Assembly: GCA_046329815.1 (NCBI GenBank) | Contig: JAXLTY010000002.1 | Location: 558,001-622,000 of the forward strand | Source: JADJSS01 sp046329815 | Lineage (GTDB): Bacteria > Bacteroidota > Bacteroidia > Chitinophagales > JADIYW01 | DNA: 64,000 nucleotides | Direction: 5' to 3' | In this document: piece after piece, positions 17,904-26,858 of the stretch | How the letters are laid out: each line of letters opens with the position of its first letter | Numbering within the stretch: position 1 is the first letter of the stretch | Translations under genes and position numbers: made by a program | The notes under the pieces: generated by a model | Told to the model about the DNA's origin: nothing | Database searches by the model: none | The model's input: only the letters and a program-made list of their open reading frames with translations

Positions 17904-18317
17904 AATAGCAACTGAGAAATTTACATTTGGAAGTAAGAAACACGCCCTCAGTAATATTACCCAATTAATTTTATACACAGAACAATTAATAATCATTTTT
18001 TTTAACCACATCCTATGTTTGCAAGAGATATTGCAGACAGTAGTTTCTGAGGAAACCATAGAAAAATATGCATTTGTACGCTTTGCGTACAATATGTGTA
18101 TCTTCTTTAAACCATTAAAAACTACGAACCGAATTGCTATGCCAATTTTTCTATGTGTCTGTGTGGATTTAAATGGAGCTGTATATAATTCAAATAGGCA
18201 TTAGATTACTATATTTTAGTATTTGTTAAAAATATTTAATACAAAAAAATAAAGTATAACTATGAACAAAGTTTCTTTATTTTTATGGATAGTAGTAACA
18301 ATTAAAACAATATCTAT
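17904..18317. other. Intergenic stretch with no recognisable feature
   Basis: About 410 bp between array A and the unknown 311-aa gene. Short open frames exist on both strands (86 aa on the minus strand running into the array, 61 aa on the plus strand at 18019-18204), but neither shows family similarity or a convincing start. No RNA gene or terminator was seen. Confidence 0.5.
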
Positions 18318-19253
18318 ATGCAAAAAGAACAAGAAGCATTTTTTAGTATGGCATTAAAGGTGCGAAACTTTGCAACTAAAAATGCAACCACATTAAATAC
18401 AATTCCCGGAGTAAGCAATCAGATAACACAGTTAAATACGCTGATAACTAATTTAATAACAGCAGATACCAGCAGCCGCAGCGATTTAACTGGTGTTGCC
18501 ATGCTAAAAGCCACTCGACGAAAGCAGGTAGAAACATGGAGTTTGAAATTTAGTAATGCTTTAGCGGCTTTATCGGTAAATAACAACGATATTGTACTAC
18601 AAAAAAAATCAGATTTTACGACCAGTTTTTGGTATAAAGCCACCGAAGAAGAGTTGATAACAAATGCTACCATTCTTAAAAACTTAGCTACGCCTGTTAT
18701 TACTAACTTAGGTGCCTATGGCGTTTCGCCTGCTGATTTAACGGCTTTTAATACAGCTATTACCGTGTTTACCGATTCCGTTTCAGACCCAACTTTGGCC
18801 ATCGATCAACGCAAAATTGAAAACGAACGCATTCCCGAAATTATTGACAGCATCCGTACTTTATTTACCGATAAATTAGATGTGCTGGTGCGCATTTTAG
18901 AAGTAAACAACCCAACGGTTTATGGCTTATACCAATCGGCACGCGCTATTGATGTTAACGGAGTAGTGCATGCACCAACAGTAGTGAAAGATATATTGCC
19001 GAACACCACTGTTACCGTACACACCGCAGCGGCTTACAATGCAGATACCTTTTATACGATACAAAACACAGGTAATGAGCAGGTAACGTTTAGTTTATCT
19101 GCGGTAGATAATACAGCCGGTGCCGATGAAGTGTTGCTCTTGCCCGGCGAAACACGCTCGCGGCTCGCCGAAAACTTAGCGTCAGCCGGTACTTTCTTAG
19201 TGGTTAAAAACACGAGTGCCGGAACAGTGAAAGTAAAAGTGTGGGTAGAGTAG
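18318..19253 (+). CDS. Unknown 311-aa protein, two-part architecture
   Basis: No signal peptide is visible. Residues 1-200 are mostly alpha-helical: MQKEQEAFFSMALKVRNFA at the start, then several amphipathic helices including RRKQVETWSLKFSNAL and RIPEIIDSIRTLFTDKLDVL. The final third, from about residue 225, is beta-rich (TVTVHTAAAYNADTFYTI, LLLPGETRSRL) and resembles a small beta-sandwich. I recall similar hypothetical proteins in other Bacteroidota but no assigned function. Its GC content and codon use look higher than the neighbours', notably near 19100-19250, suggesting transfer. It lies between array A and ilvC. Confidence 0.7.
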   Translation: MQKEQEAFFSMALKVRNFATKNATTLNTIPGVSNQITQLNTLITNLITADTSSRSDLTGVAMLKATRRKQVETWSLKFSNALAALSVNNNDIVLQKKSDFTTSFWYKATEEELITNATILKNLATPVITNLGAYGVSPADLTAFNTAITVFTDSVSDPTLAIDQRKIENERIPEIIDSIRTLFTDKLDVLVRILEVNNPTVYGLYQSARAIDVNGVVHAPTVVKDILPNTTVTVHTAAAYNADTFYTIQNTGNEQVTFSLSAVDNTAGADEVLLLPGETRSRLAENLASAGTFLVVKNTSAGTVKVKVWVE

Positions 19254-19271
19254 TCCTTCAACGCACAGGTC

Positions 19272-19292
19272 GACACGCTGAGTTTGTCGAAG
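19272..19292. repeat. Dispersed CTGAGTTTGTCGAAG-type repeat
   Basis: A 21-bp element ending CTGAGTTTGTCGAAG, of a kind scattered between genes in many Bacteroidota. A related copy, CTGAGTTTATCGAAG, lies at 26782-26802. Confidence 0.5.
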
Positions 19293-19345
19293 CCAGGATC
19301 TGGATAGAAAAATAATTAATACAAACTACATCTTTAACAAATTAG

Positions 19346-19357
19346 AATCTCTAAATA
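19346..19357. promoter_or_regulatory. Isolated 12-bp match to array A upstream of ilvC
   Basis: AATCTCTAAATA here is identical to the core of units 5 and 6 of array A. It ends 5 bp before the predicted ilvC -7 box. A weaker match, AATCTCAAT, starts at 19388, exactly 42 bp (two pitches) after this one. This could be an operator for the same DNA-binding protein. Confidence 0.4.
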
Positions 19358-19362
19358 AATTG

Positions 19363-19370
19363 TATTTTTG
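19363..19370 (+). promoter_or_regulatory. -7 box (TATTTTTG) of ilvC
   Basis: TATTTTTG fits TAnnTTTG and lies 50 bp before the ilvC ATG. It shows that ilvC can be transcribed separately from ilvB. Confidence 0.5.
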
Positions 19371-19420
19371 GAATTGTTTAAATCTTAAATCTCAATTCCC
19401 AAATCTAAAATTAGAATAAC

Positions 19421-20464
19421 ATGGCAGTAATGAATTTTGGCGGAACAGAAGAAAACGTGGTAACACGCGATGAATTTCCGTTAGCAAAAGCACAAGAAGT
19501 ATTAAAAAACGAAGTAATCGCTATCATCGGCTACGGCGTTCAAGGACCTGGACAGGCGCTTAATTTGCGCGATAACGGTTTCAATGTAATTGTAGGACAA
19601 CGCAAACCATCTAAATCATGGGACAAAGCAGAAAAAGACGGCTTTGTAGCAGGACAAACTTTATTCGAACCGGAAGAAGCATTGGCAAAAGCAACCATTA
19701 TCATGTATCTGTTGTCTGATGCGGCACAAATCGAAATGTGGCCAACCGTGAAAAAACATTTGACTACAGGCAAAGCATTGTATTTTTCTCATGGTTTCGG
19801 TATCACTTACAAAGAAAGAACAGGTATCATTCCACCGGCTGATGTAGATGTAATTTTAACAGCACCAAAAGGTTCAGGAACATCATTGCGTCGTTTATTT
19901 TTGGAAGGCAAAGGATTGAATTCATCTTATGCGATCTTTCAGGATGCAACAGGAAAAGCACACGACAGAACAATTGCATTGGGCATCGGTATCGGTTCAG
20001 GATATTTATTTGAAACCACTTTCCAAAAAGAAGTATATTCTGATCTAACAGGCGAACGCGGCGTTTTAATGGGCGCATTAGCTGGTATTATGGAAGCACA
20101 ATATGCAGTATTGCGCGAAAACGGACATTCACCATCAGAAGCATTTAATGAAACTGTTGAAGAACTGACAGAATCATTGATCAAATTAGTTTCTGAGAAC
20201 GGTATGGACTGGATGTATGGTAATTGCTCAACAACCGCACAACGTGGCGCATTAGATTGGAAAGGACCTTTCCGTGAAGCAGTGTTGCCGGTATTCAAAG
20301 ACTTATATGCTAAAGTAGCAGCAGGCGAAGAAGCACAACGCTCTATTGATACCAACTCACAACCGGATTATAGAGAAAAATTGGAAGCAGAATTAGCGGA
20401 AATCAGAAACTCTGAAATGTGGCAAACCGGAAAAGTGGTGAGAAGTTTACGACCTGGAAAATAA
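19421..20464 (+). CDS. ilvC: Ketol-acid reductoisomerase, class I
   Basis: Converts 2-acetolactate to 2,3-dihydroxyisovalerate using NAD(P)H and Mg2+, the second step of valine/isoleucine synthesis. The Rossmann loop GYGVQGPGQALNLRDNG is near residues 39-55, with QRKPSKSWDKA after it (cofactor specificity region). LTAPKGSGTSLRR and the metal-binding stretch in the knotted C-terminal domain (DLTGERGVLMGALAG, ETVEELTESL) follow. At 347 aa it is a short class I enzyme. The start is ATG at 19421 with another ATG three codons on. A terminator follows. Confidence 0.96.
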   Translation: MAVMNFGGTEENVVTRDEFPLAKAQEVLKNEVIAIIGYGVQGPGQALNLRDNGFNVIVGQRKPSKSWDKAEKDGFVAGQTLFEPEEALAKATIIMYLLSDAAQIEMWPTVKKHLTTGKALYFSHGFGITYKERTGIIPPADVDVILTAPKGSGTSLRRLFLEGKGLNSSYAIFQDATGKAHDRTIALGIGIGSGYLFETTFQKEVYSDLTGERGVLMGALAGIMEAQYAVLRENGHSPSEAFNETVEELTESLIKLVSENGMDWMYGNCSTTAQRGALDWKGPFREAVLPVFKDLYAKVAAGEEAQRSIDTNSQPDYREKLEAELAEIRNSEMWQTGKVVRSLRPGK

Positions 20465-20485
20465 TAGTGTATTAAAACACAGGAG

Positions 20486-20516
20486 AATCCATCAACGTTG
20501 TTGATGGATTTTTTTA
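20486..20516 (+). terminator. Intrinsic terminator after ilvC
   Basis: An 11-bp perfect stem (AATCCATCAAC at 20486-20496 with 20500-20510) closes a GTT loop and is followed by a run of T. It lies 22 bp after the ilvC stop. Confidence 0.85.
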
Positions 20517-20558
20517 TTAAACTTAATTAACAAACCAACTCCAATTTTCTTTTCATAT

Positions 20559-21050
20559 TTGTTTAATGTATTATTTAGAATTTTAAGCTGCTGTGCTTGT
20601 TTACTGCTGTTGTCTTCTTTTCAAACAATTGAAATCAAAAAATTCAAACCGACAGTAACAGTTTTAGTAAAAAACTGGGAAAAAGTAAAAGGCACTAATT
20701 GTTTAAATGTAAAAGTGAGTTTGCATAATAATTCAGCAGATACCTTGTTCTTTTATAACATGTCGTGTTCCTGGGAAGATATTTACCGCATAAATTCAAA
20801 AGGAATAAAAATTTATAACGAAAGTATTTGTTTCAGGAATAGTCCTGTTATTGTTAAACTGGCTCCGTTTAAATCGTATGATAATGTACTGAAATTGTAT
20901 AAAGATGTTGAAAATAAAAAGAATAGTATGGTCTTTAGCATTGGTTTAAATTTGGTAGAAGTAAAACCAAATGACTATTTTTTTAAGAAATGGCGCGAGT
21001 TGGATATGTCAAAGAATATCATTTGGAGTAATTCCATTACGGTGAAGTAG
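20559..21050 (+). CDS. Exported protein of unknown function
   Basis: A 163-aa protein with a hydrophobic N-terminus (RILSCCACLLLLSSF) that looks like a signal peptide. A beta-rich mature domain follows, with the pattern NVKVSLHNNSADTLFFYNMSC, like the immunoglobulin-type domains of Bacteroidota secreted proteins. The start is TTG at 20559, because no in-frame ATG precedes the signal peptide; the ATG at 20566 is out of frame. No family assigned. Confidence 0.55.
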   Translation: MFNVLFRILSCCACLLLLSSFQTIEIKKFKPTVTVLVKNWEKVKGTNCLNVKVSLHNNSADTLFFYNMSCSWEDIYRINSKGIKIYNESICFRNSPVIVKLAPFKSYDNVLKLYKDVENKKNSMVFSIGLNLVEVKPNDYFFKKWRELDMSKNIIWSNSITVK

Positions 21051-21097
21051 CCACCACTTCGAATGAACTTTAATTTGTGTAATTTTGTTGTCTGATC

Positions 21098-21580
21098 ATG
21101 GAAATCACACTCACTACACCAGCCATTTTATTTTCAACAGTTTCTTTACTATACGTTGCTTATACAACGCGCTTCGTGGCCATTTCAAACTTAATACGAA
21201 CCTTAAAAACACGCTTCGAAGAAGAACACGAAGATTATGTGTTACAGCAAATACACAACTTACGGACACGTGTTTTACTGATCCGGAATATGCAGCTCAC
21301 CGGAATTATTTCGCTTATTCTGAGTGCTGTTTCAATGGTGTTTATCTATTTAGGAAAGCAAAATGCAGGTTTTGTTGTATTTGGTTTGAGCTTGTTATTT
21401 CTGATCTATTCTATGTTGCTCGCAGCACGCGAAATCTTTATTTCAGTGCATTCATTGAATATTGAATTAAATTCTATCGAGGAACTAAGTAAAGACAGCA
21501 TCGACGATGGCTTGCTTATTACACACAATATCAAAAAGATAACCAAAAAGACAAAAGAGTTATTTGATGATAGTCATTAG
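21098..21580 (+). CDS. DUF2721 membrane protein
   Basis: A 160-aa inner-membrane protein of the DUF2721 family. An N-terminal hydrophobic segment (PAILFSTVSLLYVAYTTRF) is followed by a charged cytoplasmic stretch (RTLKTRFEEEHEDYVLQQI) and two closely spaced membrane segments (about residues 68-115). The conserved R at the end of the first segment and the RNMQ motif before the second fit the family. Function is unknown. Confidence 0.75.
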   Translation: MEITLTTPAILFSTVSLLYVAYTTRFVAISNLIRTLKTRFEEEHEDYVLQQIHNLRTRVLLIRNMQLTGIISLILSAVSMVFIYLGKQNAGFVVFGLSLLFLIYSMLLAAREIFISVHSLNIELNSIEELSKDSIDDGLLITHNIKKITKKTKELFDDSH

Positions 21581-21769
21581 TTGGTTAGTCATTGGTAATT
21601 AGTGGTAGTCTTATATTTTAATTTCATTCCTAATGACTATGTCCAATGACCAAAAAACCATCCACATTCGTTTATAATCTTCACTTTTCAACATTCTATT
21701 AATAACGCATTTTTACATTGGAATAATTTTTGATTCCAAACGTTATCATTTATAACTAAACTGTTTTTT

Positions 21770-24700
21770 ATGCGAAGAATTGCATCACTGATACTCTTAT
21801 CTTATCTTTTATCTTTCAGCACTTACGCGCAAACCACTTTCAGGCAGATCGATATTTTAAAATCGTATAAAGAAGCCGAAGAATTGGTGAACCTTGGAAA
21901 ATATGCGGTGGCACAACCAATGCTGATCGATTTCATTCAGAAATATGATAACAAGACATTAGATAAATCGAATTTAATTTATGCTGATGCGATTTATTAT
22001 AAAGCTGTTTGTGAAAAAGAAACCGGTTCACCTGAAGCCGAAAAAGATTTAATCTATTTTGCGGAAAATTTCAAAGGTCATCCAAAAACGAACGGTGCGT
22101 ATTTTCATTTAGGTGATTTGGCATACATTGCAAATAATTACAAAGATGCATTGGAATGGTTTGACAAAGTAGATGAAGATGCTTTGACCGGAAAAGATGT
22201 TACAGAATTTCAGTTCAAGCGCGCGTTTGCCAATTTCGCATTGAAGAAATTCCAACAAGCAAGAATGTATTTCAATCAAATCGCAGCGAAGAAAAACCAT
22301 CCATACAACGAAGAAGGTTATTATTATTCAGGTTTGTCCAGCTATTATTTAAAAGATTATAATGGCGCTTATAAAAGTTTCCAGCAATTAGAAACATCCA
22401 AAAAATATGGCAAGATCGTTCCTTATTATATTACATCTATCAAATTCATCAATAAAGATTACAAAGGTGTGATTGCGTATGCAGTGCCAAAATTAAAAGA
22501 AGGTGTTTCCTACGTTAGCGAAATGAAACACCTGATTGGTAACTCTTATTATGAATTAAAAGATTACGATAACGCGTTGTCCTATTTGGAAGATTATGTC
22601 AACAGCGCAGTAAAAGTAACGCCTGAAGATTACTACACATTGGGTTATGTACAAGCACAAAAAGGTCAATGCGACAAAGCCATCAATAACTTATTACAGT
22701 TGTCGCCTTTAGAAACTGCACTTGGACAAAATGCAATGTTCTTGTTAGGTCAATGCTATGAAAAAACAGGCAAGAAAACAGATGCGCGTACCGCGTTCTT
22801 GCAGGCAGCACGTATGAATTTTGATAAAGCCATTCAGGAAGAAGCATGGTTTCAATATGCTAAATTATCGTATGAGTTAGGACAAACGAATGATGCCTTG
22901 GTATCGTTGAAAAACTTTATCACAGCTTATCCAAATTCAAAATACACATTGGAAGCAAATGAGTTATTGGCTGATTTATTCTTAATGACGCGCAACTACG
23001 AAGAAGCGATGTCTATTATCGATAACTTACCAACCAAATCAGAAAAACTAAAAGAAGCATACCAAAAAATGGCGTACTATCGAGCTGTTGAAAATTACAA
23101 CGATTATAAATTTGAAAATGCGGAAACGTTTTTTGATAAATCATTGAAATATACCAACTCAAAAAGTTTTGAAGCATTGGCATATTACTGGAAAGCAGAC
23201 ATGGCTTCGCAGCGCGGCGAATATGATAAATCGATTGGCGTATTAAATAAGTTTTTTCCTTTGGCAGGAAACATTCTGAAAGAACATTCTGACAAGGTTG
23301 ATATTGGTACCGGAAATTATTTGCAAGGTTATAATTACTATAAAAAGAAAGATTACAATGGTGCTGATGCGTATTTCTTAAAAGCAGTTCAGTCGTTGAA
23401 AAATTCAACGAATATCACACAAAAACAAAATATATATCCTGATGCAGTGATACGCCTGGCTGATTGTTATTTTATGCAGAAGCAATACAAATCATCAGCA
23501 CAATATTATGATGAGATCATCAAGGCGAATGCTCAAGGCGCTGATTATGCATTGTATCAAAAATCAATCATTGATGGTTTAGGTGGCAATTTGCAAAACA
23601 AAATTATCGGCATGAAAGCATTGGTAGCACGCTTTCCAAACTCAGCATTTGTTGATGATGCGCTTATACAGGCAGGAAACGCGTACATGTCTTTAGATAA
23701 AGATGAAGACGCGATTACAACTTTCAAATCGTTGTTAACCACCAAACCAAATTCCGATCAAATTCCGGATGCCTATTTGAAATTAGGTTTGATTTATTCA
23801 AATCAGTCGAAATACGATGAAGCACTAAGCTGGTATCAGAAAGTAGTAAAACAATATCCTGCGACACCTGCATCTAACGAAGCGATGTTAGCCATCAAAG
23901 AAATTTATATTGCCAAAGGTGATCCGAATGCATACATTACTTATGCTAACCAAAATCCTGGTTCAAAGGTTACTGTTTCTGAACAAGATTCAATTGTTTA
24001 TTTAGCTGCGGAAAAACAATTCTTCAAAGGAAATATTGATAATGCGTTAAGTGGTTTTACTAACTATACCACACAATTTCCAAACGGTTTCTTTGCATTG
24101 CCTGCAAACTTCTATAAATCGGAATGTTTGTTTACCAAACAGGACTTTGCTGCTGCGCTGAAAGGTTATGAATATGTAGTGAATCAGGCGCAGAATCGTT
24201 TTACAGAACGTTCCATTGCGCGCGCTGCAAATATCAATTATTATGATGTGAAAAATTATCAGCGTTCGTATGAACTCTATACAAAATTACAGGCAACAGG
24301 AACTTTGGATGAGAATAAACGCGAAGCACAGATTGGTTTGATGCGTACATCATTCTTCCTTAAAAAATATCAGGAAACGTTAGATAATATTGTGAAAGTA
24401 GCTGCATTGCCCAACTTACCTGAATTCTATAAAGCGGAAATGGCATATTATAAAGGCATGAGTTTATTCAACTTAAATAATAAAGATGACAAAGCGTTGA
24501 AAGAACTGGAATATGTAGTAAAAAATGCGAATAACGAACAAGCCGCTGAATCTAAATATACCATCGCTAAGATCAATTATGTAAAAGGAAATAAGAAACA
24601 AGCGGAAAAAGAATGCGACGATTATTTGGATAAATTTCCTTCTTATGAATATTATTTAGGTAAGACATTTATTTTGTTGAGCGATATTTATACAGATGAT

Positions 24701-24880
24701 AAAAAATTATTACAAGCAAAAGCAACATTGCAAACGATGTTGGATAATTACTCACAGGAAGACGAAGTGAAAGCCGAAGCAAAACAAAAGCTGGATGCGA
24801 TCATTCAACAGGAATTAGATAACGGAAAACTAAAATTACAGGACAACGGAACTCAAATGAATTTCGAAAATGGTAAATAA
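21770..24880 (+). CDS. Large exported tetratricopeptide-repeat protein
   Basis: A 1036-aa periplasmic protein: signal peptide (LILLSYLLSFSTYAQ), then TPR and TPR-like hairpins over nearly the full length. Examples are KTNGAYFHLGDLAYIANNYK, DAYLKLGLIYSNQSKYDEA and YPNSKYTLEANELLADLF, with the recurring FPN/YPN ends seen in YbgF/BamD-like repeats. It ends in a Lys/Gln-rich tail. TPR scaffolds of this type often assemble envelope complexes. The next gene, 163 bp on, encodes an outer-membrane barrel, so the two may form one complex. I assign no specific function. Confidence 0.75.
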   Translation: MRRIASLILLSYLLSFSTYAQTTFRQIDILKSYKEAEELVNLGKYAVAQPMLIDFIQKYDNKTLDKSNLIYADAIYYKAVCEKETGSPEAEKDLIYFAENFKGHPKTNGAYFHLGDLAYIANNYKDALEWFDKVDEDALTGKDVTEFQFKRAFANFALKKFQQARMYFNQIAAKKNHPYNEEGYYYSGLSSYYLKDYNGAYKSFQQLETSKKYGKIVPYYITSIKFINKDYKGVIAYAVPKLKEGVSYVSEMKHLIGNSYYELKDYDNALSYLEDYVNSAVKVTPEDYYTLGYVQAQKGQCDKAINNLLQLSPLETALGQNAMFLLGQCYEKTGKKTDARTAFLQAARMNFDKAIQEEAWFQYAKLSYELGQTNDALVSLKNFITAYPNSKYTLEANELLADLFLMTRNYEEAMSIIDNLPTKSEKLKEAYQKMAYYRAVENYNDYKFENAETFFDKSLKYTNSKSFEALAYYWKADMASQRGEYDKSIGVLNKFFPLAGNILKEHSDKVDIGTGNYLQGYNYYKKKDYNGADAYFLKAVQSLKNSTNITQKQNIYPDAVIRLADCYFMQKQYKSSAQYYDEIIKANAQGADYALYQKSIIDGLGGNLQNKIIGMKALVARFPNSAFVDDALIQAGNAYMSLDKDEDAITTFKSLLTTKPNSDQIPDAYLKLGLIYSNQSKYDEALSWYQKVVKQYPATPASNEAMLAIKEIYIAKGDPNAYITYANQNPGSKVTVSEQDSIVYLAAEKQFFKGNIDNALSGFTNYTTQFPNGFFALPANFYKSECLFTKQDFAAALKGYEYVVNQAQNRFTERSIARAANINYYDVKNYQRSYELYTKLQATGTLDENKREAQIGLMRTSFFLKKYQETLDNIVKVAALPNLPEFYKAEMAYYKGMSLFNLNNKDDKALKELEYVVKNANNEQAAESKYTIAKINYVKGNKKQAEKECDDYLDKFPSYEYYLGKTFILLSDIYTDDKKLLQAKATLQTMLDNYSQEDEVKAEAKQKLDAIIQQELDNGKLKLQDNGTQMNFENGK

Positions 24881-24885
24881 ATTGT

Positions 24886-25030
24886 CATTTCGAACACAGT
24901 GAGAAATCTGTTCAAAAAATAAATAAGCTTTGCGCACTTTGCTTCTTAGCGATCGTAGCGTGAAAAAAAACAGAAAATAAAAAATAAGCTTTGTGCACTT
25001 TGCGAAAAACATTGCGCACTTTGCGATTAA
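24886..25030. repeat. Cluster of dispersed intergenic repeats
   Basis: Between the TPR and barrel genes lie a GTCATTTCGAACACAGTGAG-type dispersed element (about 24886-24914) and three copies of a GCACTTTGC motif (24934, 24993 and 25014 regions), two of them preceded by AATAAGCTTTG. Such fragments are frequent between Bacteroidota genes. Confidence 0.45.
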
Positions 25031-25043
25031 AAAAGATAAAAAA

Positions 25044-26741
25044 ATGAGAAATATTATTTTAAAATCAGTATTTACTTACTACTTACTACTTACTACTTAC
25101 TACTTTTCCAACGCGCAAACGCGTACAGATACATTGCCAACATTAGATGAAGTAGAGATTGTAAAAGCGTATGAACCAATTTTAATATCATCGAACAAAG
25201 TGCCGTTTTCGCCAAGTTTGCCTGATATTGCAAAAGCAAAACCGGACGCGCAAACCTATACATACAGTGACATCAAAGGAAAAATTACCTATCAGCCGGA
25301 AGATATAAGACCGATTCGTGTCGGACAAAAAAAAGCAGAAAAGAATCAGTTTTTCTATGCAAAAATTGGGTTTGGTTATCCGTTGGCTGCATTGGCAAAA
25401 ATTATTATCACTAATCCTGTTCAAACAAAATACAAAGCAGGTTTGGATATGGATATGTTGTTTTCTAAAAATAACAAACCAAAATATCAGCAGTTTACCG
25501 ATTTAAAAATTAAAGGTTTCGGTGAAGCATATATCAAAAAAATGGCTGCAGTAGGTGGTGAGTTGTATTATCGTCTTGGTCAGTATAATTATTATGGTTA
25601 TTCTGATGTGATCTTGAACCGCGATTCTTTAAAAACAAATTTCAATCGTTTTGGCGGAAAAGTAAATATCAGAAATATCAATGACGCATACTACATGTAT
25701 AAACTGGATGTCGATTTTGCTTCGGTGATTAATAAAAATGTATATCACAAACCTAAAGAACTAACGATCGCTGTTAATGCGGAATTCAATTACAACTTCA
25801 AGAAAAATTATTGGGCTGGTGCTAAAGTAAGCGTGACCAATGTTTCATATAATGACAACTATAAAGACACAGTAAATACTGCATTGAATAAGCAAAATCA
25901 TTTTACTTTAAATACAACTCCTTATTTTCAGATCAAATATAAAATCTGGAAACTGATGGTTGGTCCGAATATGATCATCACCAATAGAAACTTCTATATT
26001 TTACCTGAATTTCATAACGTGTTACAGATTTACAAAGATTATTTTGTAATGTATAATGAATGGACAAACCAGGTTAAAATTAATAGCTTGAATAATTTAT
26101 CTATCGAGAATCCATTTGTGAATACACGTAATTACACAAACTCTGTAGATGAAAAACGCACATTTATCGGTTTGCGTGGTAGCGTAAAAGGTTTCGGTTA
26201 TGATGTGAATTTCAGTCAATTAGTGTCACATTCTAATGCACAATTTGTTACCAATTATGATTCTACAACATTGGTAAATGAGCCGATGTTCGATGTGCAT
26301 ACGATTTATAAATTAAAAGCATGGAATCCGCATTTTACTTTATCATACAACAAAGGCAACCAGTTCGGTGCAAAAGCATGGTTCGATTATTTTGTGTACA
26401 ATAAAAATTCCGCAGTTGAATTGTCATATACACCAAAATTGAAAGCCGGTTTTTCAGCGTTCTATAATTGGAAAGATAAATTGTTAGTAAACATAGACAT
26501 TGAAGGCAGAAGCAAAGTAAATGCTGTGCTAAATCAAACAGGCGCCGTTGAAAAATATGTACGTTCGGTTATTCCGGTAAAAGGTTTGATCGATATTAAC
26601 TTGTCTGCAAATTATTTCATTACTAAAAACATTGGTGTATTCATTGATGTAAATAATTTGGCTTTCCAAAAATGGCAACGTTATTACAACTATCCAACGT
26701 ATCAATTCCAGGTGATTGCAGGTGCGAAGCTAAGTTTCTAA
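25044..26741 (+). CDS. Outer-membrane beta-barrel protein (TonB-receptor-like)
   Basis: A 565-aa exported protein. The signal peptide ends SNAQ. Then comes a short TLDEVEIVKAYEP segment that resembles the Bacteroidota TonB-receptor/plug region, followed by many alternating strands rich in aromatic residues, ending in FQVIAGAKLSF with a C-terminal Phe as in barrels. A complete plug is absent, so it is not a classical TonB-dependent receptor. The start chosen is ATG at 25044; an upstream GTG frame at 24993 would translate intergenic repeats. It lies downstream of the TPR protein and may work with it. Confidence 0.65.
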   Translation: MRNIILKSVFTYYLLLTTYYFSNAQTRTDTLPTLDEVEIVKAYEPILISSNKVPFSPSLPDIAKAKPDAQTYTYSDIKGKITYQPEDIRPIRVGQKKAEKNQFFYAKIGFGYPLAALAKIIITNPVQTKYKAGLDMDMLFSKNNKPKYQQFTDLKIKGFGEAYIKKMAAVGGELYYRLGQYNYYGYSDVILNRDSLKTNFNRFGGKVNIRNINDAYYMYKLDVDFASVINKNVYHKPKELTIAVNAEFNYNFKKNYWAGAKVSVTNVSYNDNYKDTVNTALNKQNHFTLNTTPYFQIKYKIWKLMVGPNMIITNRNFYILPEFHNVLQIYKDYFVMYNEWTNQVKINSLNNLSIENPFVNTRNYTNSVDEKRTFIGLRGSVKGFGYDVNFSQLVSHSNAQFVTNYDSTTLVNEPMFDVHTIYKLKAWNPHFTLSYNKGNQFGAKAWFDYFVYNKNSAVELSYTPKLKAGFSAFYNWKDKLLVNIDIEGRSKVNAVLNQTGAVEKYVRSVIPVKGLIDINLSANYFITKNIGVFIDVNNLAFQKWQRYYNYPTYQFQVIAGAKLSF

Positions 26742-26781
26742 TATAGTTTATTTAGTACTACTTTGAATAACTACAAATCGT

Positions 26782-26841
26782 GTCATTCTGAGTTTATCGA
26801 AGAACTACAAACCAATATGACTTCGATAAGCTAAGTTTGAC
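26782..26841. repeat. Imperfect inverted repeat of the dispersed TTATCGAAG family
   Basis: A left arm at 26782-26802 and a right arm at 26821-26841 are inverted copies matching at about 17 of 21 positions, with an 18-bp loop. The element could fold into a hairpin in RNA and end transcription of the barrel gene. Confidence 0.5.
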
Positions 26842-26858
26842 ATCAACCACCAAATAAA

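Noticed and set aside
17832..18092. 86-aa minus-strand frame entering array A
   Set aside because: The last part is only a translation of the repeats (LEI heptads), and the first part shows no family or composition typical of genes here.
18019..18204. 61-aa plus-strand frame
   Set aside because: Low-complexity composition, no convincing ribosome site, no recognisable similarity.
18262..18357. Short peptide frame (about 31 aa) before the 311-aa gene
   Set aside because: Overlaps the start of the larger gene in a different frame and shows no supporting signal.
24993..25043. Upstream GTG extension of the barrel gene
   Set aside because: It translates intergenic GCACTTTGC repeats and lies before the signal peptide that begins at 25044.
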